DNA of 51,050 bases from CAYGVX01 sp964395545 (GCA_964395545.1 CAYNAW010000004.1:1-51050); one strand, 5' to 3'. Positions 39,364 through 47,802 are shown, counted from the first letter of the stretch. Made by a program: numbers and translations. Notes: a model not told the origin generated them from the letters alone.

Positions 39364-40740
39364 TTAGACTACGACGATTACTGAAACATCGTTCACGTTT
39401 GTTCCAGTGAGACCTGTAAGGATAAGGTCGTCGAGTCTGGAGAAGAAATTGTGCGAGTCGTTGTCGGCGAGTGAAGCTTTAGCGTCCAACCCCAGTTTCT
39501 CGGCACGTGCTACCGTCCTGCCATCCACGATGGCGCCAGCTGCATCCGTCGGCCCGTCTATGCCGTCAGTGCTGAGAGACGCCACAACGACGCCATTCAT
39601 GCCTGAAACCTTCAACGCCGCGGCCAAGGCGATTTCCTGGTTCCGGCCACCTTTGCCGCTTCCCGTTACTGTGACTGTGGTCTCTCCGCCTGCGACGATT
39701 GCGCATGGTTTGAGCAATGGGTTCCCAGAGGATTCGATTTCTTCCGCGATGGATGCGAGTGCTGTTCCCACGTGTCTTGCTTCGCCTTCTAAGGATGATG
39801 TGAGAAGGAGGGAACGCACACCCCTTTCTTCGAGTTTGGCGCAGGCGGCTTGTGTCCCGGAACGATTATTGCCGACCACGATGTTGTAGACTTTGCTGAA
39901 AGCCTCGTCTCCTTCCTTAGGCGTCTCCGCAACCAACCCCCTCATACCTTCATCCAGCAGTGTTCTGACAGATGATGGGAGGTTGTCCCACAGCCTGTAT
40001 CTCGTAACTATTTTCACGGCGTCGCCGAACGTAGTTGAATCGGGGACTGTTGGACCCGAGGCAATAAAGTCTAAGGGGTCACCTATCACGTCGGACAGTA
40101 TGAGGTTTAGGATGGTCGCAGGGTAAGCCTTCTTCGCCAGCCACCCGCCCTTGAAGCTTGAGATATGTTTACGCACCGTGTTGATCTCGTTTATCGTGGC
40201 TCCAGACTTCAACAGAGCATTCGTAACCTGCCCCTTGTCATGCAGAGTAATGCCCTCACGGGGCAGCGGCATCAAGCTTGAACCTCCTCCTGAGATCAAG
40301 CAGATGATTAAGTCATTCTTATCTGCCCGGCTGATTAAATTTAACATGGCTTTGACTCCCTGCACACCTCTGCGGTCAGGGATGGGATGACTCGCCTCTT
40401 GGAGCCGTATCCTACGGGTTTTGTTGGAATCGCTGCCGTCGGGAACGTTTACTAATCCATCTGATATTCGGTTTCCGAGGATTGATTCCAGAGCCTTGGC
40501 CATCTTGCCGCTTGCCTTTCCCCCTCCCACGACGAGAACGTGCTCAAACTTGTTCAAGTCAAGCCTGTTTCGGCCAACCTTCAACGTGTGGTCTTTAACA
40601 GTGACTTTGGACCGTACTATCACTTCGGGGTCTGACGCTTCCAGCGCGGCTTCCAAGGCTTCTAACGCAAGTGTCCGAGCCTTTTTCTCGGGCTTAGATC
40701 GGGCGTTATTGATGAGAACTCTCTTGTTCGTAATTTTCAT
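39364..40740 (-). CDS. Glycerate 2-kinase (GCK/MOFRL family)
   Basis: This kinase phosphorylates D-glycerate to 2-phosphoglycerate. The 458 residues have the GCK domain (EHVLVVGGGKASGKMAKALE, CLISGGGSSLMPLPREG, SDVIGDPLDFIASGPTVPD) and the C-terminal MOFRL domain (CAIVAGGETTVTVTGSGKGG, RNQEIALAAAL, STDGIDGPTDAAGAIVDG). I chose ATG 40740, just downstream of a minus-strand CTTATAACG at about 40757; the frame stays open to 40818, but that part reads as promoter DNA. Together with the reductase at 41707-42708 it could carry glyoxylate or hydroxypyruvate through glycerate into lower glycolysis, as in serine or glyoxylate assimilation. Confidence 0.92.
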   Translation of the reverse strand: MKITNKRVLINNARSKPEKKARTLALEALEAALEASDPEVIVRSKVTVKDHTLKVGRNRLDLNKFEHVLVVGGGKASGKMAKALESILGNRISDGLVNVPDGSDSNKTRRIRLQEASHPIPDRRGVQGVKAMLNLISRADKNDLIICLISGGGSSLMPLPREGITLHDKGQVTNALLKSGATINEINTVRKHISSFKGGWLAKKAYPATILNLILSDVIGDPLDFIASGPTVPDSTTFGDAVKIVTRYRLWDNLPSSVRTLLDEGMRGLVAETPKEGDEAFSKVYNIVVGNNRSGTQAACAKLEERGVRSLLLTSSLEGEARHVGTALASIAEEIESSGNPLLKPCAIVAGGETTVTVTGSGKGGRNQEIALAAALKVSGMNGVVVASLSTDGIDGPTDAAGAIVDGRTVARAEKLGLDAKASLADNDSHNFFSRLDDLILTGLTGTNVNDVSVIVVV

Positions 40741-40837
40741 CAAATCATCGCCAGCGTTATAAGCTCCTGCAGTGACGTAATAAATGTATGCGTAACGTCT
40801 TCGGAAGTGGTTTTTCACACGATGTGAAGGGGCAGGA

Positions 40838-41653
40838 ATGATGGGGGAAGCCTCGGAAAAGGTGAGGATCGTTAGTCTGAACGAATCGAATGTAGACGAC
40901 TTGATCTTCGTGTGTTCCTCTAAGAGGCTAAAGGACCGCCTACATCAAAGGGGGATAGAGTTGAAGAAACGTTGGCTCAAGGAAATGCTCGACAACTACG
41001 GCTCAGTCGCCAAGATAGCCTATCACGAAGGAAAGCCTGTGGCGCAGATACTCTACTTTCCCGAAGAAGCTGAGAAGACAAAGACGGGTAGGCGGGAAAA
41101 CGTGCTTGTCCTAAACTGCGTCTACAACCCTTCACCAGGGGCACAGAGGCTTGGGATAGGCAGGATGCTCCTTGAAAGCGTGATCAAAGAGGCTAAGCAG
41201 AAGAAAACGTGCTTGGGCAACAAGCCGTGTAAGTTCATCGTGGCGAAGACGTTCAACACGGGCGAACTCACGCCACTGCCTGAATTCTACAAGAAACACG
41301 GGTTCATCCAGACACCAAGAGAAGAAGGGAACCGTGTCTACTTGCCAATAGAAGGCAGCTATGAACCCACCAAGCCCGTGGGCAAGTACGAGCCGTTGAA
41401 AGAGGACAGAGGCAAGGCGGTAGTCTTCTACGGTCCAGTCTGCCAGTTCGGCTACCCCTTCGCAAAGACGATAGAAAGCCTTGTCAGGGAAGCCGCTCCG
41501 AAGATGAGGGTTGAATTGATAGACGAGTGGGAGCACCCGCAAGAGTCTATGAAACGCAGGAGCCAGTGGCTTGTAGTGAACGCTAAACCCATATACACGT
41601 TCTTCATGGACAAGGAACGGTTCATGGACGAAGTGAAACAAGCGGCTGAATGA
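40838..41653 (+). CDS. GNAT acetyltransferase fused to YoaP thioredoxin-like domain
   Basis: The 271-residue protein has two domains. Residues about 5-165 are a GNAT fold, with the acetyl-CoA loop SPGAQRLGIGRMLLESVIKE and a KFIVAKTFNTGE strand. Residues about 185-271 match the YoaP domain, a thioredoxin-like module (KAVVFYGPVCQFGYPFAKTI, ELIDEWEHPQESMKRRSQW, VVNAKPIYTFFMD). The domain is known from Bacillus YoaP and archaeal homologues; the reaction is not established. A single Cys follows the first YoaP strand, so classical CxxC redox chemistry is not expected. The ATG at 40838 has GGGGCAGGA upstream. The gene is divergent from glycerate kinase across 97 bp. Confidence 0.88.
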   Translation: MMGEASEKVRIVSLNESNVDDLIFVCSSKRLKDRLHQRGIELKKRWLKEMLDNYGSVAKIAYHEGKPVAQILYFPEEAEKTKTGRRENVLVLNCVYNPSPGAQRLGIGRMLLESVIKEAKQKKTCLGNKPCKFIVAKTFNTGELTPLPEFYKKHGFIQTPREEGNRVYLPIEGSYEPTKPVGKYEPLKEDRGKAVVFYGPVCQFGYPFAKTIESLVREAAPKMRVELIDEWEHPQESMKRRSQWLVVNAKPIYTFFMDKERFMDEVKQAAE

Positions 41654-41706
41654 AAAGCATAATTAACTGGCAGTCGCTATCTTGAACCACGTCGAGGTGC
41701 TTGCCT

Positions 41707-42708
41707 TTGCCAAAACCCAGAGTATATGTTACCCGAGACTTGCCCGAAAAAGGGCTCCGAATGCTAAAAGAACGGTTTGACGCTGAAGTATGGCCGGAGT
41801 ATGCTCCCCCACCGAAGAGAACCATTATCGAGAAAGGGGCAAAATCGGATGCTCTGGTCACACTGCTTTCTGACAAGATTGACGCTGAAGTATTCGAGGC
41901 GGCGTCCAGTCTAAAGATAGTCGCTCAGCTGGCAGTTGGGTTCGACAACATCGACTTGAAGGAAGCCACGAAGCGAGGAATCTACATCACTAACACACCA
42001 GGCGTCTTGACCGAGACCACTGCCGACTTTGCCTGGGCGCTTCTCATGGCTGCAGCGCGAAGAGTCGTCGAAGCTGACACGTACGTTCGCACGGGAAAAT
42101 GGAAAGTTGGCTGGCACCCGATGATGTTTCAAGGAAGAGACATATACGGCGCAACGCTGGGAATCGTGGGCTTGGGAAGAATCGGCCTATCCATAGCGAA
42201 GAGAGCGAAAGGTTTCGACATGAAAGTGCTCTACCACGATGTAGTTCGCAGACGAGACATGGAGAAAGAATTGGGCATCGAATATACTGAGGTTGAAGAC
42301 TTGCTGAGAAAAGCGGACTTCGTGACCCTTAACGTTCCTCTGCTAAAGAAAACCTATCACTTGATGGACGAGAAGAAGCTGAGGCTGATGAAGAAAACAG
42401 CCATCCTAATCAACAACGCCCGAGGCCCGGTCATAGACGAGGAGGCACTTTACAAGGCCTTGAAGGAAGGCTGGATTGCAGGCGCCGGCTTGGATGTCTT
42501 CGAACAGGAACCCACACCATCGAGCAACGCTCTGTTGACTCTCGACAACATTGTTGTTGCACCACACATATCCAGCGCCAGCTTCGAGACTAGGTCTAAG
42601 ATGGCTGAGATGGTTGTTGAGAACCTGACAGCGTTCTTCGAGGGCAAAGTGCCACCGAACTTGGTCAACCAAGAAGTGATGCAAATCAAGAAGCCTGGCT
42701 GGAAGTGA
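41707..42708 (+). CDS. gyaR: Glyoxylate/hydroxypyruvate reductase (D-2-hydroxyacid dehydrogenase)
   Basis: This NAD(P)H-dependent D-2-hydroxyacid dehydrogenase most resembles archaeal glyoxylate reductase. It has 333 residues: a substrate domain (PRVYVTRDLPEKGLRMLKER), the Rossmann motif GATLGIVGLGRIGLSIAKRA, and the catalytic Arg, Glu and His in NNARGPVIDE, DVFEQEP and VAPHISSAS. It would reduce glyoxylate to glycolate or hydroxypyruvate to glycerate, feeding the glycerate kinase encoded nearby. I chose the TTG at 41707 because GAGGTG (41694-41699) is spaced seven bases from it; an in-frame TTG at 41701 is too close to that site. Confidence 0.93.
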   Translation: MPKPRVYVTRDLPEKGLRMLKERFDAEVWPEYAPPPKRTIIEKGAKSDALVTLLSDKIDAEVFEAASSLKIVAQLAVGFDNIDLKEATKRGIYITNTPGVLTETTADFAWALLMAAARRVVEADTYVRTGKWKVGWHPMMFQGRDIYGATLGIVGLGRIGLSIAKRAKGFDMKVLYHDVVRRRDMEKELGIEYTEVEDLLRKADFVTLNVPLLKKTYHLMDEKKLRLMKKTAILINNARGPVIDEEALYKALKEGWIAGAGLDVFEQEPTPSSNALLTLDNIVVAPHISSASFETRSKMAEMVVENLTAFFEGKVPPNLVNQEVMQIKKPGWK

Positions 42709-42871
42709 TCCCCGAACCAGCCTAGCCAAAAATCCCTTCACTGTAACACTGTTTGTGCTATGCGTCAAGCAGAAAGACATGTCCTGAATATCCGAAAGTG
42801 GTTATGTGTCTGCAAAACGCGGAACGTATCCCTTCTTATGTTGTATTCGCGTAGAAAAAGTTGGGAGGTGG

Positions 42872-43135
42872 CTACTGGAGGATCTGATAGACGGTGTCGC
42901 CTTCTCTCACGCGGTCGTTGACTTTCAGCCCGATGCTCTGCCCAGCGTCGGCTTTCTGAACGTCCTTGTGCTCTATCTGCATCGAATCAACAGTCTGCTC
43001 CACGCTCGTTGTCATTCCCTTTATTAGGATGCGGGCTCCCACTGAGATTGTGTCGCTCAGGTCGACTATTGCCACGCCTATCTTAGAGAAAAAGTGGGTT
43101 ACGGTGCCGACTTCCTTAAGCTTCTGTTCACTCAA
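42872..43135 (-). CDS. Stand-alone EF-Tu domain-2-like translation protein
   Basis: An 87-residue beta-barrel protein resembling domain 2 of translational GTPases: VGTVTHFFSKIGVAIVDLSD, TISVGARILIKGMTTSVEQT, then VDSMQIEHKDVQKADAGQSI and a GDTVYQILQ end. No GTPase domain is present. Such small proteins are conserved in archaea and are usually annotated as translation-factor-related, with unknown role. I chose the TTG at 43135, which has GAGGCGG five bases upstream and gives SEQKLKEVG as the start; the longer frame to 43213 crosses the acyl-CoA dehydrogenase promoter. The gene is alone and divergent from the dehydrogenase. Confidence 0.82.
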   Translation of the reverse strand: MSEQKLKEVGTVTHFFSKIGVAIVDLSDTISVGARILIKGMTTSVEQTVDSMQIEHKDVQKADAGQSIGLKVNDRVREGDTVYQILQ

Positions 43136-43181
43136 GCTTTCCGCCTCAACGAAGCAGACAATACTACTAAGGTAGCCACAG

Positions 43182-43190
43182 CTAAATATA
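43182..43190 (+). promoter_or_regulatory. TATA box of the acyl-CoA dehydrogenase gene
   Basis: CTAAATATA lies about 33 bp before the GTG at 43219, giving a very short leader or none. Confidence 0.5.
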
Positions 43191-43218
43191 GCTTGCCAAT
43201 CTCTCCTTATCAACGAGT

Positions 43219-44367
43219 GTGATATACGTGGACTTCAGTCTAAGTCAGGAGCACGAGGTGCTGCAGAGAACAGTACGACTCTTTGCTCAAAGGGAACTCG
43301 CGCCGAAAGCCTCGGGATTGGATGACAGCGGCGAGTTTCCCCGCGACATCATCAAGAAGATAGCCAAATTGGGACTCGTTGGAATCGTGATTCCCGAGGA
43401 ATACGGCGGCTCGCCAATGGGACACTTGGCGCGGATGATAGCCATAGAGGAAACGTCGAAGGTTTACCCGTCCATGGGCCTGTTTCTTCAAGCCTCGCCC
43501 CTTGGGCTTTGGGCGATACTTCATCATGGGGACGACGAGCAGAAACTCGAGCATATCCCACCAGTAGTTAATGGGGACAAGATAATGTGTATGGCCATCA
43601 CCGAACCCGCAGGAGGCTCCGACCCCAAAGCCATCGCGACCACGGCCAAGCGTGAGGGTGACGAGTACGTCGTCAATGGAAGCAAGTGCTTCGCGACGAA
43701 CGGAGGGGTTGCAGACACGTGTGTCTTCTTGGCAAAGACGGGAGACGGCTGGAAGGGTCTTAGCGTGCTTATAGCGGAGAAGGGGACTCCAGGATTTATC
43801 GTGGGGATTAGAGAGAAACACGTTGGGTTCCGAAGTATGGAGATTACCGAATTGTTCTTCGAGAACTGCCGAATCCCCACGAAGAACTTAGTCGGCAGAG
43901 AAGGAGATGGAATGCGTGTAGCCTTGGCCTCAGTGTCGGAGATTGGACGAACGGGCAACGCAGCCGTCGCCCTAGGAATAGCGGAAGCTGCCCACGAAAC
44001 TGCGCTGCAATATGCCACAGACAGGCAGTTATATGGAAAGTCAATACGCCAACTCCAAGCTGTGCAATTCGCCCTCGCAGACATGGATGTAGAAATCGAG
44101 GCAGCCAGATGGTTGGTCTACTACGCAGCTTGGCTTCTTGACCGGGGAAAGACGGGGAAAGAAATATCCAAGGAGATTGCGAGGGCGAAGCTTTACACCG
44201 CTGAGGTAGCCAGAAGAGTGGCACTCACGGCGGTTCAAATGCACGGCGCCTACGGTACGTTGCCCGAGTTCAGGGCAATACGCTATCTATTAGACTCTTT
44301 AGAGACGATTGCGGCTGGAGGAACGAGCGAGATAATGCGCTCCATAATCAGTCAAAACCAAAAATGA
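43219..44367 (+). CDS. Acyl-CoA dehydrogenase lacking the usual catalytic glutamate
   Basis: The 382-residue protein has the full FAD-dependent acyl-CoA dehydrogenase fold: FSLSQEHEVLQRTVRLFAQR, MAITEPAGGSDPKAIATTAK, YATDRQLYGKSIRQLQAVQF and VQMHGAYGTLPEF. It would oxidise an acyl-CoA to the enoyl-CoA and pass electrons to ETF. The catalytic base, the Glu of YEGTSEI in short- and medium-chain enzymes, is Gly here (AAGGTSEI). The alternative helix-G position used by isovaleryl-CoA dehydrogenase is also Gly (SEIGRTG). Many AGGTSEI-type homologues are known and some work as partner subunits, so the true substrate is open. The start may instead be a GTG at 43228. No ETF genes are in the window. 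Confidence 0.9.
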   Translation: MIYVDFSLSQEHEVLQRTVRLFAQRELAPKASGLDDSGEFPRDIIKKIAKLGLVGIVIPEEYGGSPMGHLARMIAIEETSKVYPSMGLFLQASPLGLWAILHHGDDEQKLEHIPPVVNGDKIMCMAITEPAGGSDPKAIATTAKREGDEYVVNGSKCFATNGGVADTCVFLAKTGDGWKGLSVLIAEKGTPGFIVGIREKHVGFRSMEITELFFENCRIPTKNLVGREGDGMRVALASVSEIGRTGNAAVALGIAEAAHETALQYATDRQLYGKSIRQLQAVQFALADMDVEIEAARWLVYYAAWLLDRGKTGKEISKEIARAKLYTAEVARRVALTAVQMHGAYGTLPEFRAIRYLLDSLETIAAGGTSEIMRSIISQNQK

Positions 44368-44704
44368 AGAATACGAACGCATGCGTCATCTTCTCCCAAG
44401 TCAACACGGGATGGGGAGGAACTGCGTCACGATTCCTTCACAAAAAACTGCACGTGCTTCTTAGAGTTCCTATCAGAATAAACAACGTTCTGGGTAGATA
44501 ATCTAGTCGACATCGAGACTTTCATGGTTGGTATAAGGGTGATGCAACCCTCAAGCCCCTCTCGTTAAAGTGCCTCACAGAAATAGGATGGAGATGGGTG
44601 AAGGTTACTGGCGATAAATAAGACTCGAGCCTCTTCGTTGCAAGCGAACTTGCCAAATGTAAACGTTATATAGTCTGTTCCCTTCTACTAAATTCTTCTA
44701 GGAG
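44368..44704. other. 337-bp spacer without a convincing gene
   Basis: The spacer contains a 45-codon frame (44364-44501, plus strand) whose ATG overlaps the dehydrogenase stop (ATGA). The peptide starts MKNTNACVIFSQVNTGWGG, but it has no ribosome-binding site and I do not recognise it. The A/T-rich 3' end holds the aminotransferase promoter. I see no tRNA, repeat or clear RNA structure. Confidence 0.5.
44665..44673 (+). promoter_or_regulatory. TATA box of the aminotransferase gene
   Basis: GTTATATAG puts transcription start near 44695. TAGGAG at 44699-44704 is then the ribosome-binding site, leaving a leader of only about 20 nt. Confidence 0.55.
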
Positions 44705-44713
44705 TTGATGGTC

Positions 44714-45886
44714 ATGAGTCCCATCATCGCGAAGAGGATGCAGAGTCTAGGAACCGAAACAGCCTTCGAGATGCTCGCAAGAGCCAAAGCCCTAGAAAAG
44801 CAAGGTCGCGACATAATCCACCTCGAAATAGGCGAACCCGACTTTGACACTCCGAAGAACATCCGAGATGCTGCATCGAAAGCCATGAACGCGGGATACA
44901 CGCACTATGTGCCTGCTGCTGGAATCCCCGAGCTGCGAGAGGCCATCGCCGAGTACATCTCAAAGACAAGAAGCATTAGCGTAGCCCCAGATGAGGTGGT
45001 TGTGACGCCTGGAGCCAAGCCCATTATCTTCTTCAGCATACTCGCCTGCGTCGAACCGGGCGACGAAGTGATGTACCCAAACCCAGGCTTCCCCATATAC
45101 GAGTCGATGATTAACTTCGTGGGCGCCAAACCTGTGCCCATGCCCTTGAAGGAAGAGAACGACTTCGCTCTTGACACCGAGGATACCGTGAAGAAGATCT
45201 CGACCAAGACTAAGATGATTGTCCTCAACTTCCCAGAGAATCCCACTGGCGGAGTCTTGACCAAAGAGAATCTGGAAGCCATCGTCGACAAAGTCCGAGG
45301 CAGAGAGGATTTGGTCATAGTCTCAGACGAAGTTTACAGCCGAGACATCTACGAAGGCGAACACAGAAGCATCGCCTCGTTTCCAGGCATGAAGGAGAAG
45401 ACTGTGATAATAGACGGCTTCTCGAAGACCTATGCCATGACAGGTTGGCGGCTAGGCTACGGAGTTATGCGAAAAGACCTGGCTGAGAAAATCACGCAAC
45501 TTATGATAAACTCGAACTCGTGCACCTGTGCATTTGCGCAGATGGCAGGCGTGGAGGCACTGCGTGGTCCTCAGGACGAAGCCCATAAGATGGTTGAGGA
45601 ATTTAGGCGCAGACGAGAAGTAATCGTCTCCGGACTGAACAAGATCAACGGTATATCCTGCAAGAAACCCAAAGCCACGTTTTACGCGTTCCCGAACGTG
45701 CGAGGAGTAGGCATGGACAGCCGCAAACTTCCCGACTTCCTACTGAACAAGGCAGGTGTAGCAACGCTGTCAGGCACGGCTTTCGGCGAGTATGGCAAGG
45801 GTTATATGAGGATCTCGTTTGCCAACTCAATCCCTAACTTGGAGAAAGCCTTGAAGAGAATCGACGAAGCGCTGAAGACACTCTAG
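44714..45886 (+). CDS. Class I/II aminotransferase (aspartate aminotransferase-like)
   Basis: A PLP-dependent fold-type I aminotransferase, subgroup I-gamma, 390 residues. It has IIHLEIGEPDFDTPKNIRDA, TPGAKPIIFFSILACVEPGD, NFPENPTGGVLTKENLEAIV, SDEVYSRDIYEG and the PLP-lysine motif IDGFSKTYAMTGWRLGYG. It would transfer amino groups between aspartate, alanine or other amino acids and 2-oxoglutarate; the exact substrate cannot be read from the sequence. The ATG at 44714 is nine bases after AGGAG; a TTG at 44705 and an ATG at 44708 are in the same frame but too close to that site. The stop codon overlaps the convergent mutase stop by 4 bp (CTAG). Confidence 0.93.
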   Translation: MSPIIAKRMQSLGTETAFEMLARAKALEKQGRDIIHLEIGEPDFDTPKNIRDAASKAMNAGYTHYVPAAGIPELREAIAEYISKTRSISVAPDEVVVTPGAKPIIFFSILACVEPGDEVMYPNPGFPIYESMINFVGAKPVPMPLKEENDFALDTEDTVKKISTKTKMIVLNFPENPTGGVLTKENLEAIVDKVRGREDLVIVSDEVYSRDIYEGEHRSIASFPGMKEKTVIIDGFSKTYAMTGWRLGYGVMRKDLAEKITQLMINSNSCTCAFAQMAGVEALRGPQDEAHKMVEEFRRRREVIVSGLNKINGISCKKPKATFYAFPNVRGVGMDSRKLPDFLLNKAGVATLSGTAFGEYGKGYMRISFANSIPNLEKALKRIDEALKTL

Positions 45887-47571
45887 AAGATTGTGAGGGG
45901 TTTGTATTCGCCGTAGACTTCACGGAGGGCGTTGCAGACCTCGCCTACCGTTGCATACACTTTCATAGCCGCCAGAATCGGTGGCACCAGGTTTTCTCTC
46001 TCATCAACGGCAGCGTGGCGTAGCCTGTCGAGGGCTTCCCTCACCTTTCTCCCATCTCTTCCTTTCTTCACACGGTTTAGTCTTTCAACCACTTTCCTCT
46101 CGACATACGGATCGACTCGAAGGGTTTTGAGTGGCACTTCTTCTTTGATTGTGAAATCGTTGACCCCTACAATCGTGCGTTCCTTCTTCTCCACTTCCCT
46201 CTGATACCTATAAGCGCTCTCGGTGATTTCGCGCTGCATGTACCCGTTCTCCACAGCGTTCACTGCACCGCCTTGGCGGTCGATTTCCCCCAAGTAATGT
46301 GTGGCATCTTCCTCAATTTGATTCGTCAAGGCTTCGATACAGTAACTTCCTCCAAGCGGATCAACCGTGTCAGCTGCACCGCTCTCGTAGGCGATTATCT
46401 GCTGAGTGCGGAGGGCGATAGTCACTGCTTGCTCACTGGGAAGGGCGTATGCTTCGTCGAAGCTGTTCGTGTGGAGACTCTGAGTACCGCCGAGAACCGC
46501 GGCGAGCGCTTGGAGAGCGACGCGGACGATGTTGTTGTGGGGTTGTTGGGCAGTCAACGCGACGCCGCTCGTCTGAGTGTGGAACCGCAGTTGCCATGAC
46601 GCAGGGTCTTTGGCCGCGAACCTTTCCCGCATTATTCGTGCCCAAAGTCGTCTGGCCGCTCGAAACTTGGTGACTTCTTCGAGGAAATTGTTGTGGCAAG
46701 CAAAGAAAAAGGATAATCTGCTGGCGAATGCGTCCACATTCAGGCCGCGGTCGATAGCTGCCTGTACATAGGCCACGCCGTCTGCAAGCGTGAAGGCCAC
46801 TTCTTGGGCTGCTGTTGCGCCTGCCTCGCGGATGTGATAGCCGCTTATGCTTATCGTGTTCCACCGTGGCATGTTCTGGCTACAGTATTCGAACACATCT
46901 GTGACGAGCCGCATGCTCGGCTTCGGCGGGTAGATGTACATTCCCCGGGCTACATACTCTTTCAGAATATCGTTCTGTACAGTGCCACCAAGCGAGGATA
47001 GAGGTAATCCTTGCTCTTGAGCAATAGCAACGTACATTGCCAAGAGAACGGCAGCAGGCGCGTTTATCGTCATGCTCGTAGTGACCTTGTTTAGGGGGAT
47101 TTTGTCGAAAAGCAGCTCCATCTCTCTTAAAGTGCATACGCTTACTCCCACCTTCCCGACTTCTCCCAATGCAAGAGGGTGGTCACAGTCCAACCCGACC
47201 TGTGTAGGAAAGTCGAAGGCCACGCTTAAGCCTGTCTGTCCCTGCTGAAGTAGGTATTGGAAACGCTGATTCGTCTGCTCGGCCGTCCCGAAGCCCGCGT
47301 ACTGCCGCATTGTCCACAGCCGTGCACGATACATGGTTGGGTAGACGCCGCGTGTGTAAGGATATTGGCCTGGAAACCCCAAGTCTCTAACATAGTCAAA
47401 GTCCTCTGTTTCTAGAGGGGTGTAGATCCTCTCGACTGGAGCATTGGAAGTCGTCACAAAACTCGCTCTTCTTTCGGGGAGACGTGCGAAGCTTTTCTCA
47501 ACAGCCTCCTTCTCCCATTTTGCCCTCTCCTTTCTGAGAGACTCGGTTTGTCGACGCGTCAATCGCTTCAC
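45883..47571 (-). CDS. mcmA1: Methylmalonyl-CoA mutase, large (catalytic) subunit
   Basis: This catalytic subunit interconverts (R)-methylmalonyl-CoA and succinyl-CoA by B12 radical chemistry. The 562-residue TIM barrel has the family signatures FPGQYPYTRGVYPTMYRARL, TMRQYAGFGTAEQTNQRFQY, SVAFDFPTQVGLDCDHPLA, NTISISGYHIREAGATAAQE and RFHTQTSGVALTAQQPHNN. There is no C-terminal B12-binding domain, so it needs a separate small subunit, which is the normal archaeal arrangement; that gene and the MeaB-type chaperone are not in the window. It completes the set with PccB, epimerase and biotin proteins encoded elsewhere here. The GTG start at 47571 has GAAGGT upstream. Confidence 0.95.
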   Translation of the reverse strand: MKRLTRRQTESLRKERAKWEKEAVEKSFARLPERRASFVTTSNAPVERIYTPLETEDFDYVRDLGFPGQYPYTRGVYPTMYRARLWTMRQYAGFGTAEQTNQRFQYLLQQGQTGLSVAFDFPTQVGLDCDHPLALGEVGKVGVSVCTLREMELLFDKIPLNKVTTSMTINAPAAVLLAMYVAIAQEQGLPLSSLGGTVQNDILKEYVARGMYIYPPKPSMRLVTDVFEYCSQNMPRWNTISISGYHIREAGATAAQEVAFTLADGVAYVQAAIDRGLNVDAFASRLSFFFACHNNFLEEVTKFRAARRLWARIMRERFAAKDPASWQLRFHTQTSGVALTAQQPHNNIVRVALQALAAVLGGTQSLHTNSFDEAYALPSEQAVTIALRTQQIIAYESGAADTVDPLGGSYCIEALTNQIEEDATHYLGEIDRQGGAVNAVENGYMQREITESAYRYQREVEKKERTIVGVNDFTIKEEVPLKTLRVDPYVERKVVERLNRVKKGRDGRKVREALDRLRHAAVDERENLVPPILAAMKVYATVGEVCNALREVYGEYKPLTIF

Positions 47572-47690
47572 CGTACCTTCTAATCTTTAGTGCTGTAAGA
47601 TAAGTTATCGTTTTTGTCGTCCACTGTGAGACATTCAAGAAGGCAGGCCACAATGTTTTTTGCTGGCACTCCTAATCGCCGACAAGCAGT

Positions 47691-47798
47691 ATGGAGTATC
47701 TAAACAGGCAGCAGATGAAAAAACAGATTTCGAGAATTATCGGCGGCTTCAACTCCAGACGTAAGAATATGGAGAACGTCCCGGTCTTAGAAGACTGA
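47691..47798 (+). CDS. Possible 35-residue basic peptide
   Basis: A short plus-strand frame lies in the 231-bp gap between two minus-strand genes: MEYLNRQQMKKQISRIIGGF, then NSRRKNMENVPVLED. Composition is protein-like and basic, but the ribosome-binding site is weak and no TATA box stands out. The rest of the gap holds nothing I recognise. Confidence 0.2.
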   Translation: MEYLNRQQMKKQISRIIGGFNSRRKNMENVPVLED

Positions 47799-47802
47799 CT
47801 CT

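Noticed and set aside
44364..44501. 45-codon frame overlapping the acyl-CoA dehydrogenase stop
   Set aside because: The ATGA overlap is suggestive, but there is no ribosome-binding site and the peptide is unlike anything I recognise; kept only as a note on the spacer.
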